This document shows positions 1-7,397 of a stretch of DNA of 18,114 nucleotides, piece after piece. Origin of the DNA: Gemmatimonadota bacterium (GTDB taxonomy: Bacteria; Gemmatimonadota; Gemmatimonadetes; Longimicrobiales; Gaopeijiaceae). The stretch lies in assembly GCA_018678395.1 (NCBI GenBank), contig JAHHMJ010000291.1, forward strand, positions 1 to 18,114. Reading direction: 5' to 3'. The translations under genes were made by a program, and so were the position numbers. The stretch's first letter is position 1. Each line of letters begins with the position of its first letter. The notes below the pieces were generated by a model. The model ran no database searches. It saw nothing but the letters and a program-made list of their open reading frames with translations, and was not told the origin of the DNA.

Positions 1-52
1 ACGGATAATCGCAGTCAATCCCAGCGGGCCACGCCCGGAGGGTCGAGGATGA
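1..52 (+). CDS. 3' end of an upstream gene (partial, unidentified)
   Basis: One frame is open from the window edge and ends in a TGA at 50-52, which overlaps the ATG of the next gene as ATGA. It would encode only the last 16 residues, ending PRPEGRG. The same 4-base overlap recurs at several confirmed junctions in this window, which makes a real upstream gene ending here plausible. Sixteen residues are too few to identify a family. In many bacteria a vitamin K epoxide reductase-like or other redox membrane protein precedes a DsbA-like gene, but nothing visible here supports that. The open frame could also be chance. Confidence 0.4.
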   Translation, partial: RIIAVNPSGPRPEGRG

Positions 53-783
53 ACGGGAAGATCATAGCATTGCTGGTGGGTCTGGCGGTTCTCGCCGCCG
101 TGGGGCTCAACCTCCGCTCGGCCGGAAGCGCCGACATGGCGGTCGCCCCCATCGACCTCGAGATCAACGACATGAGTGAACTGGCGGATCGGGCGCCCGG
201 GATCCACGTCGGTGACGAGAACGCACCCATCACCATCCTGGAGTTCGCCGACTTCCAGTGCCCGGGATGCATGGCGTTCGCGGGCACCGTGAAGCCGCAG
301 GTCGACGTGGCCTTCGTCGAGAGCGGTGCCGTGAAGTTCGTCTTCTACGACTTCCCGCTCACCTCGATTCACCCGCACGCCTTTCTGGCCGCGCGCGCGG
401 GGCGCTGCGCGGACGAGCAAGGAGCATTCTGGGAGTACCACGACGAGATCTTCCGGAACCAGTCGGCGTGGTCCTTCTCCGCCGCCCCGCCCTCGGGTGC
501 CTTCGAGGACTATGCGGCCCAGGTCGGCCTCGACCAGGGCGACTTCCGGAGCTGCCTGCGCAGCGATCGGTATGCGGACGTGGTCACGGCCAACATGCAG
601 CTCGGCCAGGGCCTGGGGGTGACGGGCACGCCGACGATCCTCATCACACGCGGCGGTCGGGACGTCCGGCGCGTCGATGCCGGGACGATCGCCGACATGT
701 ACCCGGAGATCCAGCGCATCGTCCAGGAGCTGCAGGCGGAGATCGAAGCCGAGTCCGGAGCGGCCGCCGAGGGCGGCTCGTGA
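49..783 (+). CDS. DsbA/BdbD-like thioredoxin-fold disulfide oxidoreductase, membrane-anchored
   Basis: A 244-residue protein of the Thioredoxin_4 (DsbA/BdbD-like) type. Residues 4-22 are a hydrophobic signal anchor directly after a short Lys-containing start, so the catalytic domain should sit outside the cytoplasmic membrane. The thioredoxin fold starts near residue 53. The active site is CPGC at 71-74 within ADFQCPGC, and the cis-proline is in VTGTPT at about P195. A second cysteine pair, C120 (in GRCADEQGAFWEYHD) and C169 (in FRSCL), matches the structural or auxiliary pair common in this family. The likely role is thiol oxidation or reduction of exported proteins. The start is supported by GGAGGG at 37-42, six bases before the ATG. 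The stop overlaps the next gene as GTGA, indicating coupled translation. The C-terminal tail (about 225-244) is Glu/Ala-rich and probably disordered. The family is clear; oxidase versus isomerase or reductase cannot be decided. Confidence 0.9.
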   Translation: MNGKIIALLVGLAVLAAVGLNLRSAGSADMAVAPIDLEINDMSELADRAPGIHVGDENAPITILEFADFQCPGCMAFAGTVKPQVDVAFVESGAVKFVFYDFPLTSIHPHAFLAARAGRCADEQGAFWEYHDEIFRNQSAWSFSAAPPSGAFEDYAAQVGLDQGDFRSCLRSDRYADVVTANMQLGQGLGVTGTPTILITRGGRDVRRVDAGTIADMYPEIQRIVQELQAEIEAESGAAAEGGS

Positions 784-983
784 GCCGGAAAGGATTCGTG
801 AAGGTCCGGGTGCTTTTCGTCGACGAGGGCCACTACCATCACGAGACGCTGCGCGTCCCGAAGGCGGCGCTCGACGGGTACGAGCGGCTGATCGACGGCC
901 TCAGGGAGGACCCGGAGGTCCTCAAGGCGATCTACGTGGACGTCGACCGCCTGTGCGCGGCCTGGATCGTCGACGACGACTGA
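780..983 (+). CDS. Small conserved-looking protein of unknown function (67 aa)
   Basis: A GTG start at 780 overlaps the stop of the DsbA-like gene (GTGA) and gives a 67-residue acidic protein. An alternative GTG at 798 is preceded by GGAAAGG at 787-793 with a spacing of four and would give 61 residues; the sequence does not settle which is used. The protein reads like a compact alpha/beta fold: a beta strand (VKVRVLFVD), a His-rich turn (EGHYHHETL), a helix (KAALDGYERLIDGLREDP), then a strand (KAIYVDVDRLCAAWIVDDD). It has no signal peptide or membrane segment, and a single cysteine. I do not recognise a family. The last 52 bases overlap, tail to tail, the 3' end of the DUF402 gene on the other strand. 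The overlap with the upstream stop and the protein-like composition argue that it is real. Confidence 0.65.
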   Translation: MSRKGFVKVRVLFVDEGHYHHETLRVPKAALDGYERLIDGLREDPEVLKAIYVDVDRLCAAWIVDDD

Positions 984-1519
984 GCGAGGCGCTCCCGAGC
1001 GCGGTCCAGCGTCCACGACTCCACGACGGCGGGGGGCCACCTCCCCTCCGCCTCGGCGGTGACGAGCGCGTCGGCCTCCTCCCGGGCGCGATGCGCCCAG
1101 CCGTCAGGTAGTACCCCCGCCTGGTGAGCTCGAGTCCACTCGTCCTCGTCGAGGATGCGGATCTCGCCGCCGGCTCCCCTCCAGACGTCGAGGAACAGGT
1201 CCGTCGTTTCCCACTCGACCGGATCGTCTTCGGGATCGTGCAAACGGGGTGGGGTGAGGACGTTCGCATAGATGCCCGTGAACGTGCCGTCCCCGAGATG
1301 GAAGCGCCCGATGTCGTGCCAGGCGCCGGGGAAGGTGAACCAGACCACGGGTGAGCCCGGCTCGAGAATCACCCGTCCCTCGACCCGCAGCGGACGATCG
1401 ATCGGCGTCGAGGGCTGGAAGGTGACCTTCACGTCGTCACCGTCGTGCAGGAGTTCCTGCACGTAGGTGTCGACGCGCTCGGGCAGCCGTCGGTAGTGGA
1501 TGTGGACGGATCGGATCAC
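932..1519 (-). CDS. DUF402 family protein (possible metal-dependent nucleotide phosphohydrolase)
   Basis: A 195-residue soluble protein. The DUF402 core is visible at about residues 55-160: a beta-rich part with WFTFPGAWHDIGRF, then YANVLTPPRL, then TTDLFLDVW (about 106-113), then the acidic signature ILDEDEW (122-128), followed by the usual helical tail. Characterised members of this fold (S. aureus Ntdp, FomD of fosfomycin synthesis) hydrolyse nucleotides in a metal-dependent way using the acidic residues of these motifs; which substrate applies here is unknown. Older annotation as 'associated with RNase G/E' refers to fusions elsewhere. The start is a GTG at 1519-1517 that overlaps the stop of the fatty-acid oxidation gene as GTGA, so translation is probably coupled. 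The C-terminus past about residue 180 (SSSTIQAAHRRSTST) lies beyond the usual domain and runs over the end of the opposite small gene. Confidence 0.85.
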   Translation of the reverse strand: MIRSVHIHYRRLPERVDTYVQELLHDGDDVKVTFQPSTPIDRPLRVEGRVILEPGSPVVWFTFPGAWHDIGRFHLGDGTFTGIYANVLTPPRLHDPEDDPVEWETTDLFLDVWRGAGGEIRILDEDEWTRAHQAGVLPDGWAHRAREEADALVTAEAEGRWPPAVVESWTLDRARERLAQSSSTIQAAHRRSTST

Positions 1520-3690
1520 GTACCCGGGCCGAACGCTGCGTAGAATCCGCGATCCTCGGCGGCCAGCCGCCGTATCGTGGGCGCCGGCTCGAACCGTGCA
1601 CCCACCTCGGCCGCCAGGGATTCGAGCATCTCGAGCAGACTCCGCGGGTGATGGGCGTCCGCGAAGCGGAGCAGCCCACCGCGGAACGGGGGGAAGCCGG
1701 ATCCCATGATCATCGCGAGGTCCAGCTCGCCTGCGGTCGCGACGATGCGGTCCTCGAGAATCCGCGCGGCCTCGTTGACCATCGACAGGACCAGGCGTTC
1801 GCGAATCGATCCGTCGTCGGGCGCATCCCCGTCGCGCGAGACAGCTTCACCCAGGGCGTTGAGAACGTCCGGATCGACCCCGGCCTCACGACCCTTGTCG
1901 TACCGGTAGAAGCCGCGCCCGTTCTTCCGACCCAGGCGGTCCGTCTCACCCAGGGCCACCAGGGGAGCCGCCGGCTGGAGTCGTTCGCCCAGCGCGGCGT
2001 ACATGCTGTCGCCGGCGTGCCGGGCGATATCGAGGCCGACCTCGTCCATGAGTCGCAGCGGACCCATGGGCATTCCGAACTCGACCGCCACCCGGTCGAT
2101 CGCCTCGACCGAGGCCCCGTCGGCGAGCAGATGCCCGGCCTCGTTCAGGTAGGGTCCCAGAATGCGGTTGACCACGAACCCGGGTCCGTCGCGACATACC
2201 ACGGGGACCTTTCCGAGAGCGACCGCGAAGGCGTGGGCCGTGGCCACCGTGTCGAGATCCGTCGCCGCTCCGCGCACGATCTCGACCAGCGGCATGCGGT
2301 GCACCGGATTGAAGAAGTGTACGCCGCAGAATCGCTCGGGCCGAGCCAGGGCCTCCGCCATCGCGTCCACGGACAACGACGAGGTGTTGGTGGCCAGGAC
2401 CGCGCGGTCGTCGAGGACGCCTTCGGCTTCGGTGAGGACCGCGCGCTTCACGTCGAGTCGCTCGACGACGGCCTCCACGACGAGGTCGGCCGTGGGGAAG
2501 CCGTGCCAGTCCAGTCCGCCGCGGATGCGCGCCATCTTCCGGTCGGCCTCGCTCCGCCGGAGCTTGCGCCGCGAGACGGCCGTGTCGAAGAGCTCGCGGG
2601 CGTGCTGCAGCCCCCCCGCGATCGCATCGTCGCGGATGTCCTTCATGCGGACGTCCACGTCCCGGTAGGCCGCGAGCTGGGCGATGCCCCCGCCCATGAT
2701 TCCCGCGCCGATGACCCCGATGCGGTCGACCGCGCGAGCCGTCCCTCCCGGCACCGCCCGCGCCGTCTTGCGCGCTGCTTCCCGGAGGTGGAAGACGTGC
2801 AACAGGCTGGCGTGGGCCGGCGTGGCCGACAGCTCTCCGAAGGCTCTCGCCTCGAGAGCGAGCGCTTCGGTCACCGAGCGGCCGAGCCCGCTGCGCAGGA
2901 CGTCGAGGATCTTGAGCGGCGCAGGGTAGCGCCCCCCGGTCTTGTCGACCACGCGCCGCCGCGCCGTCGCGAGGACGATGCGCCTGCCCGGCACCGTGTC
3001 GTCGAGTACGCGGGTGCGGAGACTGCGCTTGCGGCGGGACGTCCCCGGTGGCACGTCCCGGGCTTCGAGAGCGAACGCCACCGCGCGCTCCGCGAAAACC
3101 CCTTCCGGCACCACCTCGCTGACCAGCCCGATGCGGCGCGCCTTCGAGGGACGGAGGCGATTTCCGGTCAGGAGCGGATCGAGGGCGGCCTGCAGGCCCA
3201 CGAGTCTGGGCAGCCGCGTCGTTCCGCCCCAGCCGGGGAGCAGGCCGAGTTGAACCTCCGGGAATCCCAGCCGCGTCCCGGGGGAGTCCGAGCAGATCCG
3301 GAAGCGGCACGCCAGCGCCAGTTCGAGACCCCCGCCGAGGCACAGGCCGTCGATGGCGGCGACCGTCGGCGCCGGAAAGGCCTCCAGGTCCATGAAGATG
3401 GCCTGTCCGGCACGGGCCTTGGCCTCACCATCGTCCGGCCCTTCGATCGCGCCGATGGCATCGATGTCGGCTCCCGCGATGAAGCTGCCCGGTTTGCCGC
3501 TGCGAATCACCAGCACCTGAAGGCGGCCGCGCCCGGCCGCCACGCGAGCGGCATCGAGCGCGTCGACGAATCCGGCGAGCACGACCTCGTCGAGGACGTT
3601 GAGGGATCGCTCGGGATCGTCGAAGACGATGTGACCGACGCCGTGCGCGTCGATCGTGAAGCGGGGATTGGTGGTGGGCGCGCGATCCAT
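1516..3690 (-). CDS. fadJ: Trifunctional-type fatty acid oxidation protein: enoyl-CoA hydratase/3-hydroxyacyl-CoA dehydrogenase
   Basis: A 724-residue multifunctional beta-oxidation alpha subunit of FadB/FadJ length. Residues about 10-210 are the crotonase domain: oxyanion-hole segment FIAGADI (70-76), GLCLGGGLE (115-123) with catalytic E123, and GFPEVQLGLLPGWGG (142-156) with catalytic E145. Residues about 322-500 are the NAD-binding 3-hydroxyacyl-CoA dehydrogenase domain with GAGIMGGG (328-335), NTSS (435-438), FFNP after the catalytic H458, and E470 in VEIVRG. Two C-terminal dehydrogenase helical domains follow (about 503-600 and 630-720). Together these hydrate 2-enoyl-CoA and oxidise the 3-hydroxy product in the cytoplasm. 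The thiolase partner (FadI/FadA) is not adjacent. FadJ is the closer name, but FadB-like is possible. No Shine-Dalgarno is seen before the ATG. The stop overlaps the DUF402 start. Confidence 0.93.
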   Translation of the reverse strand: MDRAPTTNPRFTIDAHGVGHIVFDDPERSLNVLDEVVLAGFVDALDAARVAAGRGRLQVLVIRSGKPGSFIAGADIDAIGAIEGPDDGEAKARAGQAIFMDLEAFPAPTVAAIDGLCLGGGLELALACRFRICSDSPGTRLGFPEVQLGLLPGWGGTTRLPRLVGLQAALDPLLTGNRLRPSKARRIGLVSEVVPEGVFAERAVAFALEARDVPPGTSRRKRSLRTRVLDDTVPGRRIVLATARRRVVDKTGGRYPAPLKILDVLRSGLGRSVTEALALEARAFGELSATPAHASLLHVFHLREAARKTARAVPGGTARAVDRIGVIGAGIMGGGIAQLAAYRDVDVRMKDIRDDAIAGGLQHARELFDTAVSRRKLRRSEADRKMARIRGGLDWHGFPTADLVVEAVVERLDVKRAVLTEAEGVLDDRAVLATNTSSLSVDAMAEALARPERFCGVHFFNPVHRMPLVEIVRGAATDLDTVATAHAFAVALGKVPVVCRDGPGFVVNRILGPYLNEAGHLLADGASVEAIDRVAVEFGMPMGPLRLMDEVGLDIARHAGDSMYAALGERLQPAAPLVALGETDRLGRKNGRGFYRYDKGREAGVDPDVLNALGEAVSRDGDAPDDGSIRERLVLSMVNEAARILEDRIVATAGELDLAMIMGSGFPPFRGGLLRFADAHHPRSLLEMLESLAAEVGARFEPAPTIRRLAAEDRGFYAAFGPGT

Positions 3691-3782
3691 GGCAGGCGGG
3701 TCCGGGTGCGCAGGAGGCTCGTCTTCAAACTACCGCTCCGGGGCCGTCGCCCCCAGAGACCGGATGCGACACCCCGACGCAC

Positions 3783-3817
3783 GAGACCCCGAACACCATC
3801 GCGGTGCCCGGGGTCTC
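3783..3817 (-). terminator. Hairpin downstream of the lipoprotein gene, candidate terminator
   Basis: A perfect 9-bp stem, GAGACCCCG at 3783-3791 with CGGGGTCTC at 3809-3817. The loop itself can fold into a 4-bp inner stem (CACC 3794-3797 with GGTG 3803-3806). Across a 2x2 mismatch the outer bases 3777-3780 and 3820-3823 also pair. It lies 42 bases past the stop of the lipoprotein gene and before the fadJ start. There is no T-run on either strand, so it may be a U-less terminator, an mRNA 3'-end stabiliser or a transcription pause. Confidence 0.5.
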
Positions 3818-3859
3818 ACGCGTTCGTGCCGAGTCGAGCTCGGCCCAGTCGTCGACCGG

Positions 3860-4639
3860 TCAGTAGATCGGCCGCACCTCCGCGTTGGCGCGGGTGAGGG
3901 TCACCGTGACGGGCTCACCCCGCGCGACGCTCACGGGCACGTTCCAGTAGAGCTCGGAATAGACCTCTTCGTAGCGAGCGTATACCCAGTAGTCGCCCGG
4001 CTTGACCATGAGCCGCGACGCGACCCCGTTGGCGTCGGTCGTGTCGGCGACCAGGTCGAGGCCGGCCTCACGCTCCTTGGCCATCATCACCTCGTCGACC
4101 GCGACGTAGGCCTCCGCGGCCCACTCGTCGATGCGCAGGTTGAATCCCTGCGCTCGGGCGATGTTCTCCTGCGACAGCGAGTCGAAGCGCGCGAAGAGCG
4201 CATCCTTGTTGCGCTCGACGGAAACGAGCTGCCCCTCGAGGTCGCTGAAGTCGTTGAAGAGCAGCCGGTAGGTGGGCTCGCTCGGCAGGTACTCGTCCAT
4301 CGCCGCGGAGATCTTCTGAAGCGTGTCGCGGAGGGTGTTCCAGCGGTTCTCTGCGTTCCGCCACTCCTCCTGCGCGTCCCGAATCGCAGTCTGGGCTGCG
4401 GAGAGCTCCTCGGGAACGGACGGCTCGGGCTCGGAGGCGGCCGCGGTCAACGAGTCGAAGATCGCATCCCGGTCGTAGGGAAGCAGGTAGACCTCGAGGT
4501 CGCGGAGCTCGCGGCTGACCATCTCGCCGGTCACCGGGTCCTCGACTTCGATCTGGGCCGTCACCACCACCTGGGCCGGGCCACAGGCGGCCAGCCCCAG
4601 CGCGGCAAAGGCCGAGAAGAGCAGGGTACTGCGCTTCAT
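3860..4639 (-). CDS. Coiled-coil lipoprotein of unknown function
   Basis: A 259-residue protein with a lipoprotein signal peptide: MKRS, a hydrophobic stretch, then the lipobox LAAC with the lipidated cysteine at C19. Residues 23-60 look like beta strands (VVVTAQIEV, LRDLEVYLLPYDRD). A highly charged helical region follows, about 77-200, rich in Glu, Gln, Arg and Leu and probably coiled coil. Near the C-terminus is a short beta-sandwich-like segment (TTDANGVASRLMVKPGDYWVYARYEE) that resembles carboxypeptidase regulatory or Cna-B-like modules, in which a helical hairpin seems to be inserted. No catalytic motif is evident. The start has GGAG at 4650-4647, seven bases ahead of the ATG. The 120 bases upstream hold no clear promoter. 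A structural envelope role is an inference from lipidation and coiled coil. Confidence 0.8.
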   Translation of the reverse strand: MKRSTLLFSAFAALGLAACGPAQVVVTAQIEVEDPVTGEMVSRELRDLEVYLLPYDRDAIFDSLTAAASEPEPSVPEELSAAQTAIRDAQEEWRNAENRWNTLRDTLQKISAAMDEYLPSEPTYRLLFNDFSDLEGQLVSVERNKDALFARFDSLSQENIARAQGFNLRIDEWAAEAYVAVDEVMMAKEREAGLDLVADTTDANGVASRLMVKPGDYWVYARYEEVYSELYWNVPVSVARGEPVTVTLTRANAEVRPIY

Positions 4640-4759
4640 GGCAATGCTCCGTGGAGGGTACTATGGAGTGGGTGAAACACTACGTTCGCACGTCAGCGGG
4701 CGAACCTAATGACCGGCTCGCCGACCGACAACCCCGAGCGGGTGTTCGTCCCGGAGCGG

Positions 4760-6106
4760 CTACGGGCGGCCACCGGCGAGGTCCGGACCGAAGACGAGGA
4801 TTCGGGGCGGGCCCAACGCCGCCGCGGCGTCCGCCGCCATCGAAGCCTCCAGGCTCCATACCGCCTCGTCGAAGGCCAGGATTCGGCCGCGAGCCAGGAG
4901 CTCGGCGGCCATGCGCTCCGCGGCCTGCTCGGGTGGAGCCTCCGCGACCAGGCGGCCGGCTCGGAAGCGTCCGCGGTGGTATCTGAAGAAGGCGGGGTCG
5001 CGCTCGGCCGCGAGACGCATCGGAAGATCGAGGATGCGCCGCTCGAAACGCGCAGAGGCATCGGGCAGGACCGCCGCCTCGACCACCAGCACCTCGCCCT
5101 CGGGCATTTCCACGACCTCGACCGAGACGTTGAAGAGACCCGGGTCGGGCGGCGTGGCGTCCAGTTCCTGCTGCATGCGGTCGGCCAGGAAGAGTACCGC
5201 CACGCGCGCAAGCTCGGCGGGGACCGGAAAGGCGACCGAGAGCCAGGTGTTGGTGACGTCCCGAACGACCATCCTGCGATCGGGGGTCGTCCAGGCGGGA
5301 CCCGTCGAGGTGGTACCACCCGGAGGTGACGGTAGCGCCGCCTCCGTCGGAGCCGCGACGCCGGGATCGACCATCGCCGTATCGGTGGTGGTCGGGGGCG
5401 GGGCGACCGGCGGAGTCTGGGCGACGAGGGCCATGGCTCCCTCGGATTCGATCGGGCCTACGGCGACGACGCGGGCGTCTCCGGTCGTGAAGAGCGTTCG
5501 CCGTGCAGCGTCGATCTCGGCATCCCCGGCGCTTTCCACGACGGCGAGGGTGCCACCCGGCGGTCGAGTACGCGGGTCGCCGGATCCGTACAGCAGGGCT
5601 CTCCGCGCGACCCCGACCTCGCGGAGGGGCGAGTCCAGTTCGAACCGGAGCACTTCGGCGCGGCGGTTGCGGACCGTCGCGACCGTGGCCGTCGAGGGCC
5701 CCGTGCCGAAGCCGATCTCGCCCAGGGTCGCGAGTGTGGCCGCGGCCTGCTCCGGCCGGACCAGGAAGGTGATCACCGTGCGATCCGGCGCGACCGAGGC
5801 CCGGCCTTCGACTTCGCCCGTGCCGAGGCGAGTCTCGACCTCGGCGACCACGGCCTCGGCGGCCAGGCGCCCCAACCCCGGGCGGTCGGCCGGATCGGCC
5901 CCGGACCCGGTCGGCAGGGCCACCGCCAGGCCGATCATCGGCGCCGCCGGGCGGGCGATCGTTTCGAGGTGTGCCGCCCAGGACGGCGTCTCGAGCCGCA
6001 CCGGCGGGGCCACCTGGGCTGCGGTGGGCGCGGAGGTGAAGATCAGGGCCGCGGCCGTCACCGCGACCGCCCAGCCTGCACCCGGTGGGCGGGCCGCTTC
6101 CGTCAT
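4760..6106 (-). CDS. Secreted M16-like protein lacking the zinc motif (second gene of a pair)
   Basis: A 448-residue protein with a Sec signal peptide (hydrophobic 11-29, likely cleavage after A30 in TAA|Q). Two LuxS/MPP-like (M16) half-domains seem present, about 45-225 and 275-445, separated by a Pro/Thr-rich linker (231-275). Active M16 peptidases carry HxxEH just after a Gly-Leu in the first domain. Here the equivalent stretch, PTGSGADPADRPGLGRLAAEAVV (parts of 65-87), has Arg and Ala where the two histidines should be, so the zinc site is absent. The ATG overlaps the stop of the upstream M16-like gene (ATGA at 6106-6103), suggesting equal expression and a heterodimer, as in two-subunit M16 proteins where one partner is usually active. 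The fold assignment rests on domain spacing and the GRFRAGRL/VFGPDL end and is less certain than the absence of the motif. Confidence 0.75.
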   Translation of the reverse strand: MTEAARPPGAGWAVAVTAAALIFTSAPTAAQVAPPVRLETPSWAAHLETIARPAAPMIGLAVALPTGSGADPADRPGLGRLAAEAVVAEVETRLGTGEVEGRASVAPDRTVITFLVRPEQAAATLATLGEIGFGTGPSTATVATVRNRRAEVLRFELDSPLREVGVARRALLYGSGDPRTRPPGGTLAVVESAGDAEIDAARRTLFTTGDARVVAVGPIESEGAMALVAQTPPVAPPPTTTDTAMVDPGVAAPTEAALPSPPGGTTSTGPAWTTPDRRMVVRDVTNTWLSVAFPVPAELARVAVLFLADRMQQELDATPPDPGLFNVSVEVVEMPEGEVLVVEAAVLPDASARFERRILDLPMRLAAERDPAFFRYHRGRFRAGRLVAEAPPEQAAERMAAELLARGRILAFDEAVWSLEASMAADAAAALGPPRILVFGPDLAGGRP

Positions 6107-7344
6107 ACCCCCTCCCGGACCGCGACGGGGTCGTCGTCGGCGAGCGCCTCGAGGTAGGCGCGGACGTCATCGGCGGTCAGGTCCACCAGCGCGTCCACGT
6201 AGCGTCGGGCAGCGTCGGGGGGCGCACCCGTCTCGAGGAATCGGCCCACGAGGTTGGCTCGACCCCACGGGGTCCGCGCCTGCGACAGCACGTTCCACTG
6301 GAGTCGGCGAACGATGCTACGCACCGACGCGTCGTCGACACTGGCCGCGAGTGTGGTGGGCAGGGCCTGGAGACGCCGTCGGAGCGCTGCGGCATCCCTC
6401 GAGTAGGCCGAGCCGACCACCGCGAGAACGTCGTGACTCCGCCCCTCCCAGAGGCGCACGTACGCCTCGTAGCCGTCCCGCTCGTCGCGAAGCTGGCGGG
6501 CGGCGAGCGCCGCGGTCACGACGGCCCGTGGATCGAAGGTCGGCGAAGACCGCCACGCGAAGCCGTACCACTGGCGGAGGATGTCCGGCCGATCTCGCAC
6601 CGGCGGCGAGGGGGGGAGGGGCGCCGAAGGCGGGTCCGGCCGGCGCTCGGATCCGAGGCCGGACAGCGCGGCGAGGAGAACCGGGGTCGCCACGTCGCCG
6701 ACCACGACCAGGGTCATCCGCTCGGGGTCATGCGTGGTCCGCCACACCGTCTCCAGGTCCTGGAAGCTCAGACGGCGAACCCGCTCCCTGACCTCGGCGA
6801 TCGATGCTTCCGCGGGGTTGGACCGACCCCGCAGCTCGGCTTCGACCCGTCCTTCGCCCGTCTCGCCGATGCGGGCGAGCCCCGCCTCCAACTCGCCGCG
6901 CGCGGCCGCGAAGCCCTCGGACTCGAGGGGCATGGCCGTCGCCTGGCGGAGGATGTACGCCAGGTGGTCCAGATCGACGAGGGCACCGGTGACCGTGTAC
7001 GACAGCGCGGCGGCGCTGGCACCGGCCTCGACTTCGGCGCCGAGGGTGGCGGCCGTACCCGCGATGCGATTCAGCGCGAGCCGGCGCAGGATCGGCGCTG
7101 CCGTCGTGGGATCGACCCCGGGGTCGACAGGCACCGAGAGCCGTAGTGTCACCAGATCCGCCCCGGGGGCATCGAGAATGAGGATTCTCGGGAGTCCCGT
7201 CGGGTCCGCCGACTCGCGTGCGACCAGGAGGTCGAAGGAATCCCTCGGTGCGGAGTCCTGCGCCACGAGCGGAGCACTGCTGGCCGCGCAGAACGCGGTG
7301 ATCGCCAGAATCCGTCCGAGGCGAGGGAGGCGGGTGGGGACCAT
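6103..7344 (-). CDS. Secreted M16-like protein lacking the zinc motif (first gene of a pair)
   Basis: A 413-residue protein when started at the ATG at 7344; the frame is open further upstream, but only this start gives a proper signal peptide (Arg-rich start, hydrophobic 11-26, likely cleavage LVA|Q after residue 28). The M16-like N-terminal domain spans about 50-235 and includes the family's typical end, WRTTHDPERMTLVVVGDV (201-218). A second half-domain covers about 255-400. The region where HxxEH is expected (LSVPVDPGVDPTTAAPILRRLALNRIA) has no histidine pair, so peptidase activity by the M16 mechanism is unlikely. A short Pro-rich linker separates the halves (about 235-250). It lies 53 bases after the M23 gene and overlaps the next M16-like gene, so the three probably form one transcript. 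No good Shine-Dalgarno is visible. Confidence 0.78.
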   Translation of the reverse strand: MVPTRLPRLGRILAITAFCAASSAPLVAQDSAPRDSFDLLVARESADPTGLPRILILDAPGADLVTLRLSVPVDPGVDPTTAAPILRRLALNRIAGTAATLGAEVEAGASAAALSYTVTGALVDLDHLAYILRQATAMPLESEGFAAARGELEAGLARIGETGEGRVEAELRGRSNPAEASIAEVRERVRRLSFQDLETVWRTTHDPERMTLVVVGDVATPVLLAALSGLGSERRPDPPSAPLPPSPPVRDRPDILRQWYGFAWRSSPTFDPRAVVTAALAARQLRDERDGYEAYVRLWEGRSHDVLAVVGSAYSRDAAALRRRLQALPTTLAASVDDASVRSIVRRLQWNVLSQARTPWGRANLVGRFLETGAPPDAARRYVDALVDLTADDVRAYLEALADDDPVAVREGV

Positions 7345-7397
7345 CGGTGCTTCGGAGCGCTCTACTCGGCGGATGGAAGCCGCGTGTGCGGCAACGG

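Noticed and set aside
1648..3897. A 749-codon open frame on the plus strand opposite fadJ
   Set aside because: It is an antisense shadow from high GC content: the product is low-complexity and rich in Arg, Gly and Asp, while the minus strand has a complete, motif-rich FadJ-type protein.
4640..4759. A possible promoter (CATAGT) ahead of the lipoprotein gene
   Set aside because: There is no -35 element at a proper distance, so only the Shine-Dalgarno sequence was kept.
4911..6791. A 626-codon plus-strand frame across the M16-like genes
   Set aside because: Ser/Arg/Pro-rich filler with no domain; the minus-strand frames have signal peptides and an ATGA junction.
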